A DNA stretch of 64,000 nt from Comamonadaceae bacterium UBA2121 (GCA_002331385.1 DCYB01000009.1:34633-98632), one strand, 5' to 3'; positions 42,258 to 51,499 are shown, numbered from the stretch's first letter. The notes: generated from the letters alone by a model not told the origin. Numbers and translations are program-made.

Positions 42258-43145
42258 ATGACCATCCGACCTTCTTCCGGCCCGTCGCACCACGTGCAGG
42301 AACAGGCATTGACCGCCTGGCCCTCGCGCTTTTGGGGTGACGTCAGCGCCCATGATTTCACGCAGGCGCGCGCCAGCGGACTGGCCGCACGCACCGTGGC
42401 TGTGTTGCCGGTCGCTGCGGTCGAGCAGCATGGGCCGCATCTTCCGCTCAATGTCGATGCGGCATTGCTCGCGGGCGTGATCGACGCGGCGCTGCCACTG
42501 CTGCCAGAGGATGTGCCCGCCCTGTTCCTGCCGCCGCAGAATGTCGGCTTCAGCATCGAGCACAGCCACTACCCCGGCACGCTCACCTTGTCGGCTCCCA
42601 CCATCATGGCGCTGTGGAACGAACTGGGCGCATGCGTGGCGCGCGCGGGCATACGCAAGCTGTTGCTGCTGAACGGGCATGGCGGACAGGTCAGCGTGAT
42701 GGACATAGTTGCACGCGACTTGCGTATAAACCATGGGCTGATGGTCTACAGCAGCAGCTGGTTCAGCCTGCCGCTGCCGGACGATGTGAATGCACAGTTC
42801 AGCGCGCTGGAGCATCGCTTTGGCATTCACGCCGGGCAGATCGAAACCTCGATGATGCTGCACCTCGCGCCGCATACCGTGCGTATGGACCGCGCCTCCC
42901 ATTGGCGCTCCACCTCGCAGGATCGCGCAGAGCGATTTCCGATTCTGGGCAACGGCCGCAGCGCCAAGATGGGCTGGGCGATCGAGGACTATCACCCCAG
43001 CGGCGCAGTGGGCGACGCAGCGGCTGCCAGTGCCGAGAAAGGCGCGCGCGTGGTGCAGGCGGCGGCGCAATCGCTGGCGCAACTGCTGCAGGAGCTGCAC
43101 GCGCTGGAATCGCCCGTGCCACCCGTGCCACCGCCCTCTGCCTGA
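42258..43145 (+). CDS. Creatininase-family amidohydrolase
   Basis: 295 residues from ATG 42258. Metal-binding motifs of the creatininase superfamily are present: EQHGPHLPLNVDA (Glu, His, Asp), LLLNGHGGQVSVMD and GIHAGQIETSMML (His, Glu). Members hydrolyse creatinine, cyclic amides, or intermediates of riboflavin/F420 and mycofactocin pathways. Substrate unknown here, as no pathway neighbours exist. The C-terminal 10 residues are a Pro/Val tail. Cytoplasmic. It is followed by a thioesterase gene after 55 bp on the same strand. Confidence 0.88.
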   Translation: MTIRPSSGPSHHVQEQALTAWPSRFWGDVSAHDFTQARASGLAARTVAVLPVAAVEQHGPHLPLNVDAALLAGVIDAALPLLPEDVPALFLPPQNVGFSIEHSHYPGTLTLSAPTIMALWNELGACVARAGIRKLLLLNGHGGQVSVMDIVARDLRINHGLMVYSSSWFSLPLPDDVNAQFSALEHRFGIHAGQIETSMMLHLAPHTVRMDRASHWRSTSQDRAERFPILGNGRSAKMGWAIEDYHPSGAVGDAAAASAEKGARVVQAAAQSLAQLLQELHALESPVPPVPPPSA

Positions 43146-43200
43146 CCAGCATCGTATTTTTTTGAGCGCGCTAGCGCGCACCATTCCCATCAGAGACACC

Positions 43201-43653
43201 ATGAGCCAAGCCCCTAACGCATCCACCGACATCCCGCCTTTCCCCGAAGAAGACAACGGCCTGGTTTTTGGCCTGCCCATGCCCATGGCTGCCGCCTTTC
43301 ACCTCAAGGGCGAGGCCGTCGGCAACGACCGGGCGCGCATTCGCATGCCCTACCAGAAGCAGTTCACCAACAGCCGTGGCGACATGCATGGCGGCGCCAT
43401 CGCCACCTTGCTGGATGTGGGGCTGTCGGCGGCGGCGCGCGCGCACGATCCGCGCCGCTATGGCGTTGTGACGGTGGACCTGACGATCCACTACATCGCC
43501 CCGGCAGCCGGTGACGTGATCTGCACGGCAGTGTGCGAAAAGCGCGGGCGCAGCCTGAGCTTTGTGCGTGGCGAGTTGTTCAACGACGCGGGCGAGCTGC
43601 TCGGCATGGCGAGCGGCACTTTCAAACTGGTGGATCGCAGCGGGCTGGCCTGA
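43201..43653 (+). CDS. PaaI-type acyl-CoA thioesterase (hotdog fold)
   Basis: 150 residues from ATG 43201. The hotdog thioesterase core includes NSRGDMHGGAIATLLDVGLSAAAR (with His-Gly-Gly and a catalytic Asp), then VVTVDLTIHYIAPAAGDVICTA and a strand-rich C-terminus. PaaI-type enzymes hydrolyse aryl- or acyl-CoA thioesters in the cytoplasm. No phenylacetate genes lie nearby, so the substrate is open. It follows the creatininase-like gene and converges with the histidine phosphatase gene 6 bp away. Confidence 0.9.
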   Translation: MSQAPNASTDIPPFPEEDNGLVFGLPMPMAAAFHLKGEAVGNDRARIRMPYQKQFTNSRGDMHGGAIATLLDVGLSAAARAHDPRRYGVVTVDLTIHYIAPAAGDVICTAVCEKRGRSLSFVRGELFNDAGELLGMASGTFKLVDRSGLA

Positions 43654-43659
43654 GCGGCC

Positions 43660-44334
43660 TCAGGCGTAAGTCGCCCAATCGCGGTGCGTGTCCGAGTCCA
43701 GATGCGGCAAGGTGTTGAAGGTTTGCAGCATCAGCCGTTTGGGGCTGATGCTCATCTCGGACACCGCGCTGTTGCGGATGCGCATGTTCAGCGCAATCAT
43801 CACTTCCGGCGGTGTGGACAGCACCTGCGACACCGCCGTGGCAATCGGGCCGCCGCTGGACACCAGCAGCACATGGTGCCCGACGTGATGGGCGCGCACG
43901 TGCTCCAGCACACCGCGTACACCGGCTGAAAACGCCATCCAGTCCGGCATCCCCTGCGGGCTGATGGTGCCGCTCATCCACTGTGCCAACGCATCGCACA
44001 ACAGGCGAAAGTGCTGCTTGTAGCGTTCAGGCGTATCTGCAGGCGGGCGCGCGCCCGGATGCACTGCATTGACCAGCGCATCGCCGTCATATTCATTCAA
44101 TTCGGGCACGACAAGCGGCTTGCAGTCGGTGCATTGCAGGCCTTGCAAAATGCCCGCAAGCGTCTGCTCGTGGCGCAGCAGGCCGCCACGAATCACCGCG
44201 TCAAAGCGCACACCCCGCTCGCGCCAATACTCCCCCAGCCGCACCGCCTGCGCCTGTCCGCGCGCGCTGAGTTGATCGTAGTCGTCAGCACCAAAAGAAG
44301 CCTGACCGTGGCGTACAAGATAGAGCGTTCCCAT
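43660..44334 (-). CDS. Histidine phosphatase family protein
   Basis: 224 residues from ATG 44334, which begins MGTLYLVRHGQASFG as in the family; an upstream ATG at 44343 is less likely. The catalytic RHG motif at residues 8-10 and a second His (VLLVSSGGP region, family position GHxxxI) are the phosphohistidine mechanism elements, though in the second motif the expected GHG is replaced by SSGG. Substrate unknown (phosphoglycerate mutase or acid-phosphatase-like). Cytoplasmic. It converges with the thioesterase gene. Confidence 0.85.
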   Translation of the reverse strand: MGTLYLVRHGQASFGADDYDQLSARGQAQAVRLGEYWRERGVRFDAVIRGGLLRHEQTLAGILQGLQCTDCKPLVVPELNEYDGDALVNAVHPGARPPADTPERYKQHFRLLCDALAQWMSGTISPQGMPDWMAFSAGVRGVLEHVRAHHVGHHVLLVSSGGPIATAVSQVLSTPPEVMIALNMRIRNSAVSEMSISPKRLMLQTFNTLPHLDSDTHRDWATYA

Positions 44335-44420
44335 GCCGCGCATTGTGGGTGCGGGTGGTGGCCTGCGCTGTCGCTGGCGGGACTGGGCGGGCTATTCGGG
44401 CGTGATGCCAGCGGATGCGG

Positions 44421-45548
44421 TCAGCCCGAGCGGGCTTGCTGTGCGCTGGGCAACAGGCCGCGCTGCTGCAACTGGCCGAACCATTTGCGGAACATGTCTT
44501 CGGTGTCGATGCAGCCGTGAAAGCCGGCCTGGCGGATCTTTACCGAGCTCATGATGACGGGCGGCAACGGGCCTTCCTTGCCATGGTTCATCTGGAAGTC
44601 GGCGTAGGCCGCGCCCTGTCCGATGAACGATTGCAGTTGGCGTGGTGCCTGCAATTGGTATTTGTCCACGATCCGCTCCCAGGCGAGTTGTTCTCCGGGT
44701 ACGGTGGCGGCGAGCGATGCAGGCACGGCGTCGCCCGTCTCCATGCCAAGCGCGTCGGCAATGGCGGGCCAGACGTTCTGCCACACGAACACATCCCCGT
44801 TGTCGAGGTTGAAGGTTTCGTTGCGCGCGTTGTCCGCGCTGGCAGCCCACGCACAGGCCTGGGCGATGAGGTCGGCGTCGATGGCCTGATTCACGCGCTC
44901 GGGGCCGCCCGGATAGCTCATTGGCAGGCCTTGCTCGTGGCGCAGCCACGCGTAGACGCCGATGGCTGGAATCGGGTTCATGTTGCTGCCCATGGCGTCG
45001 CCAAACACGATGCGCGGGCGGAAGATCGTGAAGTGCCAGCGCGTGGATCGCGCCTGGCGCTCGCGCAGAAAATCTTCCTGCAGCCAGTAGAAATTGTCGT
45101 GCGCATCGCGCGGCCAGCGCTCGCGCGCGGGCACGGCGATCTTCGGGTGGATGTGCACGCCATAGGCCTTGCCGCCTTGCATGATGCTCACATGCTGCAG
45201 GCGGCTGCCGGGGTGGTCCAGTGGCTCGATCACGTTGCGCAGCATGTCGAGGTTGATGCGCATTTGTTCGCTGTCGCGCCAGCCGCCGACCAGCCCGCCG
45301 GGCTGCTCGTACACGGCGGCATAGACCACATGGGTGATGTCGTCGCGCTGGCCGAGTGCGGCCTCGCAGGCGGCGCGGTCCTGCAAGTCCAGTTGCAGCG
45401 CCTCGGCGCCAGCGGGCAGCGTGGGCGTGCGCCGCGCCACCCCGATGGTGTTCCAGCCTGCAAGGCCCGCGAAGTGGCGCAGGCAGGCTTGCCCCACGAC
45501 GCCGGTCGCGCCGACGATGAGTGCGGTGTTGTGCTGCTCGCGTGCCAT
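44421..45548 (-). CDS. PRISE-like NAD(P)-dependent short-chain reductase
   Basis: 375 residues from ATG 45548. An extended SDR with GATGVVG at about residues 13-19, and the motif NFYWLQED (about residue 153), which matches the NFYYxQED characteristic of progesterone 5-beta-reductase/iridoid synthase-like (PRISE) enzymes. These reduce the C=C of enones. The bacterial substrate is unknown. It lies 5 bp after the LivK-like receptor gene on the same strand, and the cyclase gene is 51 bp further up, so the three form an operon, possibly for an enone-containing growth substrate. Confidence 0.85.
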   Translation of the reverse strand: MAREQHNTALIVGATGVVGQACLRHFAGLAGWNTIGVARRTPTLPAGAEALQLDLQDRAACEAALGQRDDITHVVYAAVYEQPGGLVGGWRDSEQMRINLDMLRNVIEPLDHPGSRLQHVSIMQGGKAYGVHIHPKIAVPARERWPRDAHDNFYWLQEDFLRERQARSTRWHFTIFRPRIVFGDAMGSNMNPIPAIGVYAWLRHEQGLPMSYPGGPERVNQAIDADLIAQACAWAASADNARNETFNLDNGDVFVWQNVWPAIADALGMETGDAVPASLAATVPGEQLAWERIVDKYQLQAPRQLQSFIGQGAAYADFQMNHGKEGPLPPVIMSSVKIRQAGFHGCIDTEDMFRKWFGQLQQRGLLPSAQQARSG

Positions 45549-45553
45549 CGTGC

Positions 45554-46825
45554 TCACTTCTTGACCATCGGGCACTTGGACTGGGACAGCGGCAGGAACG
45601 CCTTGTCACCGGGAACGGTGGCGATCAGCTTGTAGTAGTCCCATGCGTATTTCGATTCGTCCTGCGCCTTCACCTGGAACAGGTACATGTCGTGCACCAT
45701 GCGGCCATCTTCGCGAATGCGTCCGTTCTTGGCGAAGAAGTCGTTGATCGGCGTGGCCTTCATCTGCGCCATCACCTTGGCGGTGTCATCCGTTTTGGCC
45801 GCCTGCACGGCCTTGAGATAGTGCATGGTGGAAGAGTACGCGCCCGCCTGGCTCATGTTGGGCATCTTCTTCATCTTGGCGAAGTAGCGCTTGGACCAGG
45901 CACGGGTTTCCTCGTTCATGTCCCAGTAAAAGCCTTCGGTGAGCATCAGGCCGGCAGCGGTGCGCAGGCCCAGCGCATGCACGTCGGTGATGTACATGAG
46001 CAGTCCCGCCAGCGTCTGCTTGGACTTGGGGCCGGTCAGGCCGAATTCGCGCGCGGCCTTGACGGCGTTGACGGTGTCGTTGCCCGAGTTGGCCAGACCG
46101 ATGATCTGCGCCTTGTTTTGCTGCGCGGTCACCATGAACGAGGCGAAGTCCGTTGCGCCGATCGGGTGCTTGGCGGCGCCCAGCACCTTGCCGCCATTGG
46201 CCGTGATGACCTTGCTGGCTTCTTCCTGCAGGCTGTTGCCGAAGGCGTAGTCGGCGGTGAGGAAGAACCAGTCCTTGCCGCCGCGTTGCGTGATGGCGCT
46301 GGCAGTCACGTTGGCGAGCGCGTAGGTGTCGTAGACGTAGTGCACGGTGCTGGGCATGCACAGGTCGTTGGTGAGCCGGTCGATGCCGGGGCCGTTGAAG
46401 ATGATGACCTTCTGCTTTTGCTTGGCCACCTCCAGCACGGCGAGGGCGGGGGCGGACACGGCCACGTCCATCAACGCATCGACCCTGCCCGTGTCAAACC
46501 ATTCGCGCGCCTTGCTGGCGGCGATGTCGGCCTTGTTCTGGTGGTCTGCGGTGACCAGCTCGATCTTCTTGCCGAGCACCTTGCCACCAAAGTCATCGAT
46601 GGCCATTTGTACAGCGGCCACCGAACCGGGGCCGGTGATGTCGGCGAACGGACCGGCCAGATCGGAGATCACGCCGAGCCGCACGACATCGTCGGAGACC
46701 TGCGCATCCAGCGCCAGCGCGAAGGGCGCTGCCGTCAACAGCGCGGTGGCACAGGCGAGTTGGCACGCGCGGCGAATGGCGTGCGTGCACGTGGCAGGGG
46801 CATGGGTGGAAGTGATGGTGGGCAT
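45554..46825 (-). CDS. ABC transporter substrate-binding protein (branched-chain amino acid type)
   Basis: 423 residues with a signal peptide (about 1-38; ALALDAQV). The mature chain shows the LivK/receptor pattern: VRLGVISDLAGPFADITGPGSVAAVQMAIDDFGG and repeated ligand-pocket blocks (VDALMDVAVSAPALAVLEVAKQ, LANSGNDTVNAVKAAREFG). It binds a hydrophobic amino acid, amide or aromatic acid in the periplasm. No permease or ATPase genes are adjacent, so partners must be elsewhere. Gene order with a cyclase upstream and a PRISE reductase downstream suggests the ligand is the substrate of those enzymes. Confidence 0.9.
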   Translation of the reverse strand: MPTITSTHAPATCTHAIRRACQLACATALLTAAPFALALDAQVSDDVVRLGVISDLAGPFADITGPGSVAAVQMAIDDFGGKVLGKKIELVTADHQNKADIAASKAREWFDTGRVDALMDVAVSAPALAVLEVAKQKQKVIIFNGPGIDRLTNDLCMPSTVHYVYDTYALANVTASAITQRGGKDWFFLTADYAFGNSLQEEASKVITANGGKVLGAAKHPIGATDFASFMVTAQQNKAQIIGLANSGNDTVNAVKAAREFGLTGPKSKQTLAGLLMYITDVHALGLRTAAGLMLTEGFYWDMNEETRAWSKRYFAKMKKMPNMSQAGAYSSTMHYLKAVQAAKTDDTAKVMAQMKATPINDFFAKNGRIREDGRMVHDMYLFQVKAQDESKYAWDYYKLIATVPGDKAFLPLSQSKCPMVKK

Positions 46826-46876
46826 GGCGGGTCTCCTGGGTTGTCGTTGCTTGTCGTGATGAAAGAAGAAAGAAAT

Positions 46877-47965
46877 TCAAAGGGTGGCAATGGGCGTCAC
46901 GGGCGAGCCCACGGCGCCGGGCAGGCGCAGGGGCGGCGCGGTGAGCAGAAAGCGCGTGCGACCGAGTTCGTGCAGCTTGTCGGCAAGCTCTTTCAGGTAC
47001 CACAGCTCGCCCAGTGGTATGCCGAGCTTGAACAGGCAGAGCTCGTGCAGCGGCAGCACGGCGTAGGGCGAACCGTCCGTGGGCACCTTGGCGGGCGGAT
47101 GGCGCTCGACCGCATAGTTGTCGGCCACCAGCGCGCTGATGCCGCTGTCGGCAATCCATTGCAGCAGTTGTGCGTCGCTGCCATCGAGCGCCGCGCAACT
47201 GTGGTGCAGGCGTTGCGCATCGGGCGCGCCCGCCATGTCCATCACCAGCTCGGCGAATCCGGTGCGCAGGAGCAGCATGTCGCCGGGCTCGATGCTGACC
47301 TTGTATTCCTGCATGGCATGCATGAGCTGCGCGAATCCGATGTCCTGAAAGTCGGTGCCGAAGACCCGCGCCAGATCCACCAGCACGGCGCGGCCCTGCA
47401 TGCCTTTCACCGCCAGGTTTTCAATGCCAAGCGCCTTGGCGACGCTGGCGTCTGCCGGCCGGGCTGCGCAGCACACCGGGCGCATTCGCGCGGAGGCGCC
47501 ATCGTCACCGCGCTGTGGCAATCCGTAGTCGAACGGCCCGAGGATGTGGCGGTGACCCTGATATCCGTTGTAGTAGGTGACTTGGGGCGTGCCCGTGCCT
47601 TGCGCATCGAACAGGGAGCCCACATGGGCGAACGAATCCCATTGGGTGGAGTATTGCAGCGAGAGCAGCACCTGATCGTCGCTCAACACGTCGCTGGCTC
47701 CGGGGTAGACGTGGCCGAGCGGGAAGTTCAGATAGTCCACATCGTCGCGTTGCGTGGGGCGCAGTCGCGGCGGATGGCGGCGCACGTTCAGCGCGTTGCC
47801 GCCGGGATAGTCCAGCGGCAACGACAGGCAGTAGCTCAGGCCCTCGCGCACTTCGGCCGCGCCTTTGCGCACCTGTTCGGGGCCGATCAGGTTGGTGCGT
47901 CCGAGCTGGTCGTCCGCGCCAAAGTCGCCCCAGTTCGAGCCTTCCGGTCGCTGCGTCCATCGCAT
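46877..47965 (-). CDS. Cyclase-family metal-dependent hydrolase
   Basis: 362 residues from ATG 47965, with AAGGAG 8 nt upstream. The cyclase family (PF04199; kynurenine formamidase and isatin hydrolase relatives) is indicated by TQWDSFAHVGSLFDAQG in the metal-binding region, the ALGIENLAVKGMQGRAVLVDLARVFG block and PGDMLLLRTGF. The motif DSFAHVG...D replaces the more usual HxGTHxD, which changes at least one metal ligand. It hydrolyses a cyclic amide or ester, substrate unknown. First gene of the cyclase, receptor, PRISE operon. Confidence 0.85.
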   Translation of the reverse strand: MRWTQRPEGSNWGDFGADDQLGRTNLIGPEQVRKGAAEVREGLSYCLSLPLDYPGGNALNVRRHPPRLRPTQRDDVDYLNFPLGHVYPGASDVLSDDQVLLSLQYSTQWDSFAHVGSLFDAQGTGTPQVTYYNGYQGHRHILGPFDYGLPQRGDDGASARMRPVCCAARPADASVAKALGIENLAVKGMQGRAVLVDLARVFGTDFQDIGFAQLMHAMQEYKVSIEPGDMLLLRTGFAELVMDMAGAPDAQRLHHSCAALDGSDAQLLQWIADSGISALVADNYAVERHPPAKVPTDGSPYAVLPLHELCLFKLGIPLGELWYLKELADKLHELGRTRFLLTAPPLRLPGAVGSPVTPIATL

Positions 47966-48178
47966 GGAATGTGTCTCCTTGGCCCATGGAACCATGGCCT
48001 TGGAGTGCAATGTAGTGAGCCGGAATCGTCCGCGTCAAACCTGCGGAAAAAAGTTTCGATGGATGAAATTGCCTTCCGGGTTAACCCTTGGGAAATCCGC
48101 GTGATGAGAGGCCGATGTGGGCGTTTTCCGTGGGGGCGTTGGTGTGGATGCTTGTTTTGACGGCTGAAACAAAAACGA

Positions 48179-49165
48179 TCAGGCGAGGACGTGGGCAAAC
48201 ACGTTGGCATCCACATTCCCGCCCGTCAGCGCCGCGCCCACGGTCTGGCCCCGAAGCTGTTCGCGCTCTTGCATGGCGGCGGCGAAAGCGGCGGCGCCTG
48301 CGCCTTCTGCGACGTTGTGCGTGTCTTCAAAAATCGCCTTCATGGCGGCGGCGACTTCTTCGTCGCTGACCTGCACGATGTGATCGAGATGCTGGCTGAG
48401 AATGGACAGCGCCGTCGGGTCGGCCATGCGCACGGCCATGCCGTCAGCGATCTGCGTGGTGACGGGCGACTCGACCACGTGGCCCGCTGCGATGGAATCG
48501 GGATACGTGGTGGCCAGCGTGCTGACGACGCCCACGACGCGCGCCTTGTGTCCCATGGCGAGCTTGGCGGCCACGGCCGCGCAGGCGCCGGAACCCATGC
48601 CGATGGGCACGTAGATCACGTCGAGCTGCGACACGGCGCGCAGGAACTCCCACCAGTAGGTCGCCACGCCCAGCACCAGGTCAGCGTGGTAGCTGGGCAC
48701 CATCAGCGCCTTGCGCTCCTGCGCCAGTTGCGCGGCGTGTTCGCGCGCGGCCTGGAAGTCGTCGCCATGTTCGATGAGTTCCACACCCAATGCGCGCATG
48801 GCGGCGTTCTTTTCGCGCGAGTTGTCATGCGGCACGACGATGGTGCAGGCCACGCCGTGTTTGCGCGCGGCCCAGCCGATGCTCTGCCCATGGTTGCCGC
48901 GCGTGGCGCTGATGACTTCGCGTGGCATGGCGTTGCTGCGCGCGAGGTGATCGAAATACGTCAGGCCGCCGCGAATCTTGAATGCGCCTACGGGGTTGTG
49001 GTTCTCGTGCTTGAGCCAGCAGTGCGTGCCCAGACGCTCCGACAGCAAGGCCCAGCGGTATTGCGGTGTGGGCTGGAACTCGGCATGCACGAGCCGCGCT
49101 GCCGTTTCGATGGCGCTGAGCGAGGGCAGGGCGTCGATGGCGGAGGGCGTGGGTGCTGCGTTCAT
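48179..49165 (-). CDS. PLP-dependent serine/threonine dehydratase
   Basis: 328 residues from ATG 49165; AGGAAG lies 10 nt upstream. A fold-type II enzyme: the PLP lysine in NPVGAFKIRGG (about residue 66), the ATRGNHGQS substrate loop and a glycine-rich phosphate loop (GMGSGACAAV). It deaminates threonine or serine to 2-oxoacid and ammonia. No ACT domain, so it is a short, non-biosynthetic type. Last gene of a five-gene operon with the VOC, PhzF, GST and aminotransferase genes. Related enzymes act on diaminobutyrate or hydroxyectoine; which applies here is open. Confidence 0.9.
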   Translation of the reverse strand: MNAAPTPSAIDALPSLSAIETAARLVHAEFQPTPQYRWALLSERLGTHCWLKHENHNPVGAFKIRGGLTYFDHLARSNAMPREVISATRGNHGQSIGWAARKHGVACTIVVPHDNSREKNAAMRALGVELIEHGDDFQAAREHAAQLAQERKALMVPSYHADLVLGVATYWWEFLRAVSQLDVIYVPIGMGSGACAAVAAKLAMGHKARVVGVVSTLATTYPDSIAAGHVVESPVTTQIADGMAVRMADPTALSILSQHLDHIVQVSDEEVAAAMKAIFEDTHNVAEGAGAAAFAAAMQEREQLRGQTVGAALTGGNVDANVFAHVLA

Positions 49166-49187
49166 GGGGGCGGGCTTCCTGAAGAGT

Positions 49188-49880
49188 TCAAAGCAGTTCG
49201 ACCATGCCTTTCGGCGTGGACAATTGCGCGCGCAATGCAGGGGAGTCGGAGAACGCCACACCGATGTGCGCATCGGGAATGTGGGCCGCAGCCAGCGCGG
49301 CCTGCAGCGGTGCGGCCTGCGCATGCGCGAGTTGAAGGCGTTGCAGTTGCACGCCGCGCGTGGGCAAGTGGGTGCAAGGATGTGCCGCGCCCCATTCGAT
49401 GAGGGTGGGCAGGCAGCCATCGAAGAGGCGCTGCCCATCGTCGCGCACGGTGATCTGCCATTCGAGCAGGCCCTGCGCCGTGGGGCGGCTGGCTTGGAGC
49501 ATGTGCCCGCGATCGATGTCCAGCGCCTGCCACGCGGCATGACTGGCGGCCAGATCGGGCACGCTCGCCACCCAGTGGATCAATTGCGGGCCGCTGGTGG
49601 CAACGCGCTGCATCAGGCGCGGATCGTCCATGTCGAACCAGCGCTTCTTGCCGGCTTCGCGCGTGGGTTGCACGCCGGGATGAAGCGCAATGATTTCGAG
49701 GTACGCGCGCGGGTGCGCCGCGCTGGAGATGTTGATCAGCCGGTTGTGCGTGCCCATCAGCGGGTGCTCGCCGCCCGCATCGGGCGTGACGCCCAGCGTG
49801 CGCTCGCACCAGCGCACACCGCTTGCCAGGTCTGCCGCCAGCACCACCAGATGGTCGAGTTGCGCTGGCGTGGACTGCAT
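49188..49880 (-). CDS. VOC (glyoxalase-like) family protein
   Basis: 230 residues with ATG 49880, where the start overlaps the phzF stop as TAATG and GAGG lies 10 nt upstream; ATG 49889 is the alternative. The start LDHLVVLAADLASGVRWCERTLGVTPDAGGEH is the glyoxalase/bleomycin-resistance fold, with a His and Glu likely to bind metal (HNRLINIS, YLEIIALHPG). A second similar half is weaker. Function in the family ranges from lyases to dioxygenases. It is translationally coupled to phzF, so the two probably act in one pathway. Confidence 0.8.
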   Translation of the reverse strand: MQSTPAQLDHLVVLAADLASGVRWCERTLGVTPDAGGEHPLMGTHNRLINISSAAHPRAYLEIIALHPGVQPTREAGKKRWFDMDDPRLMQRVATSGPQLIHWVASVPDLAASHAAWQALDIDRGHMLQASRPTAQGLLEWQITVRDDGQRLFDGCLPTLIEWGAAHPCTHLPTRGVQLQRLQLAHAQAAPLQAALAAAHIPDAHIGVAFSDSPALRAQLSTPKGMVELL

Positions 49881-50809
49881 TACAGCCATGCCTCGCCGCG
49901 AATGCACGTGTGGCTGGCGCCGCCGACCCAGACTTGCCCGGCGGCATCCTGCGTGATCAGCACGCGACCATCGCGCGCGAGGCAGGTGCCTTGCGCCACG
50001 AGGTAGGGCGCGCGAAGGTGTCCTTCGTCGATCAGCCATTGCGCCAGACTGGCGTTGAAGCTGCCGGTGATCGGGTCTTCCACGCAGGTGGTGGTGGCGT
50101 CAAAGAATACGCGCACTTCCAGATCGGGTGTGTCAGCGTCCGCGTGGGTGGACGGATGGAAGGCACGCGCCTCGCGGCTGGAGCGCCCAATCAGCGCCGA
50201 CGATGGCGATGGGGAATAGGGCGCGGCCAGTCCGACGTTGACTTTCAGCGCGTACAACGTGGACAAGTCAGGCGTCAGCTCCAGCAGCCGGTCCGCATCA
50301 TCGAGCAGCAGCGCCCAGAACAGCGGGCCGTTGTCCAGCTTGGCGCGCGCGCGCACGGCATTGCGTTCAAGGCCCAGCGCTTGCAGCACGGGCGCCAGCG
50401 ATTCTTCGCTGATCGCGTGGCGCGTGGTGGATGGCGCGGCAAATGCCAGCGGTGCCTGCGCATTCTCTGCATCGATGCGGATGGGCACGAGCCCCTTGGC
50501 GCATTGCTGCACCACGCGGCCTGCCAACTTCGGCGTGCCGCCCGCCTGCAGCCAGGCGTGGCAACTGCCCAGCGTGGGATGGCCCGCAAAGGGCAACTCG
50601 TCACTGGGGGTGAAGATGCGCACCTGATAGTCTGCCTCCGGATGCGTAGGCGGCAGCAGGAACGTGGTTTCGGACAGATTGGTCCAGCGCGCGAAGCGCT
50701 GCATCTGCGCGTCGCTCATGCCTTCGGCGTCGAGCACGACCGCCAGCGGATTGCCGCCCAAAGCGTTGGGCGAAAAGACGTCGATCTGCATGAAGCGGCG
50801 TTGGCGCAT
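49880..50809 (-). CDS. PhzF-family isomerase/epimerase-like protein
   Basis: 309 residues from ATG 50809 (GGGAG upstream). DAP-epimerase fold: MQIDVFSPNALGGNPLAVVLDAEG, the catalytic Glu in WTNLSETTFLL (about residue 48) and GHPTLGSCHAWL. The C-terminal EDPITGSFNASLAQWL is typical. PhzF in phenazine synthesis isomerises dihydro-hydroxyanthranilate; most homologues have unknown substrates. It shares TAATG coupling with the VOC gene, inside the aminotransferase operon. Confidence 0.92.
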   Translation of the reverse strand: MRQRRFMQIDVFSPNALGGNPLAVVLDAEGMSDAQMQRFARWTNLSETTFLLPPTHPEADYQVRIFTPSDELPFAGHPTLGSCHAWLQAGGTPKLAGRVVQQCAKGLVPIRIDAENAQAPLAFAAPSTTRHAISEESLAPVLQALGLERNAVRARAKLDNGPLFWALLLDDADRLLELTPDLSTLYALKVNVGLAAPYSPSPSSALIGRSSREARAFHPSTHADADTPDLEVRVFFDATTTCVEDPITGSFNASLAQWLIDEGHLRAPYLVAQGTCLARDGRVLITQDAAGQVWVGGASHTCIRGEAWL

Positions 50810-50853
50810 GGGGCTCCCGAAGTGGCGCGTGGACGAAGAAGATAGAAAAGGAA

Positions 50854-51474
50854 TCAGGACAGCGGCAAATCCAGCACACCGCGCGCGCCGGAGCGCTCGG
50901 TGAGCGAGACGTACCAGCGCTCCAGATTCGGCAGGGCCGGACGCTGGATGGGCAGAGCCGTCCAGCGGTGGATTTCGCAGCCGACGGGGATGTCGGCCAT
51001 GGTGAATTTGTCGCCCGCCATATAGGCCCGGCTGGCCAGATGCGCATCGAGCAGGGCCAGCAGCGGCAGCGTGGCGTTGATGGAATGCATGATCACGGCT
51101 TCGTCGCGTTGCTCGGGCGCGGTGCGCACCAGTTGCACGAATGCGCCGCGACCGGCCGGATTGAGCGCGGTCTGCTGCCAGTCCATCCACTGCTCGGCGA
51201 TGAAGCGCTGTGGCGTGTCTTCCGGGTACAGCGTACCCGAAGCGTGCTTGGCGCAGAGGTAGCGCACGATGACGTTGGACTCCCACAGGCGAAAGCCCTC
51301 GTCTTCGATCAGCGGCACCAGACCATTGGGGTTGTGGCCCAGGAACTCGGGCTCACGCACGAGGCCATGCTGGCCTCCCGCGTCGGTGCGCTGCAGCGTC
51401 AGTCCCAACTCCTGCGCGGCCCAGATGACCTTGCGTACGTTGATCGATGATGTGCGTCCCCACAGTCTCAGCAT
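50854..51474 (-). CDS. Glutathione S-transferase family protein
   Basis: 206 residues from ATG 51474. N-terminal thioredoxin-like domain (MLRLWGRTSSINVRKVIWAAQELG), with the Ser at the usual catalytic position and the cis-Pro NGLVPLIEDEGFRLWESNVIVRYL. All-helical C-terminal domain with AGDKFTMADIPVGCEIHRW. It conjugates or isomerises electrophilic substrates using glutathione, in the cytoplasm. Second gene of the operon after the aminotransferase (25 bp). Confidence 0.93.
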   Translation of the reverse strand: MLRLWGRTSSINVRKVIWAAQELGLTLQRTDAGGQHGLVREPEFLGHNPNGLVPLIEDEGFRLWESNVIVRYLCAKHASGTLYPEDTPQRFIAEQWMDWQQTALNPAGRGAFVQLVRTAPEQRDEAVIMHSINATLPLLALLDAHLASRAYMAGDKFTMADIPVGCEIHRWTALPIQRPALPNLERWYVSLTERSGARGVLDLPLS

Positions 51475-51499
51475 GGTCTGGTCCTTCCGTGTAAGGGGC

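Noticed and set aside
45521..48160. An 879-codon open frame on the plus strand opposite the LivK-like, cyclase and PRISE genes
   Set aside because: It is antisense to three well-supported genes; the composition (Arg, His, Gly, Ala rich) is typical of reverse frames in high-GC DNA and no domain is seen.
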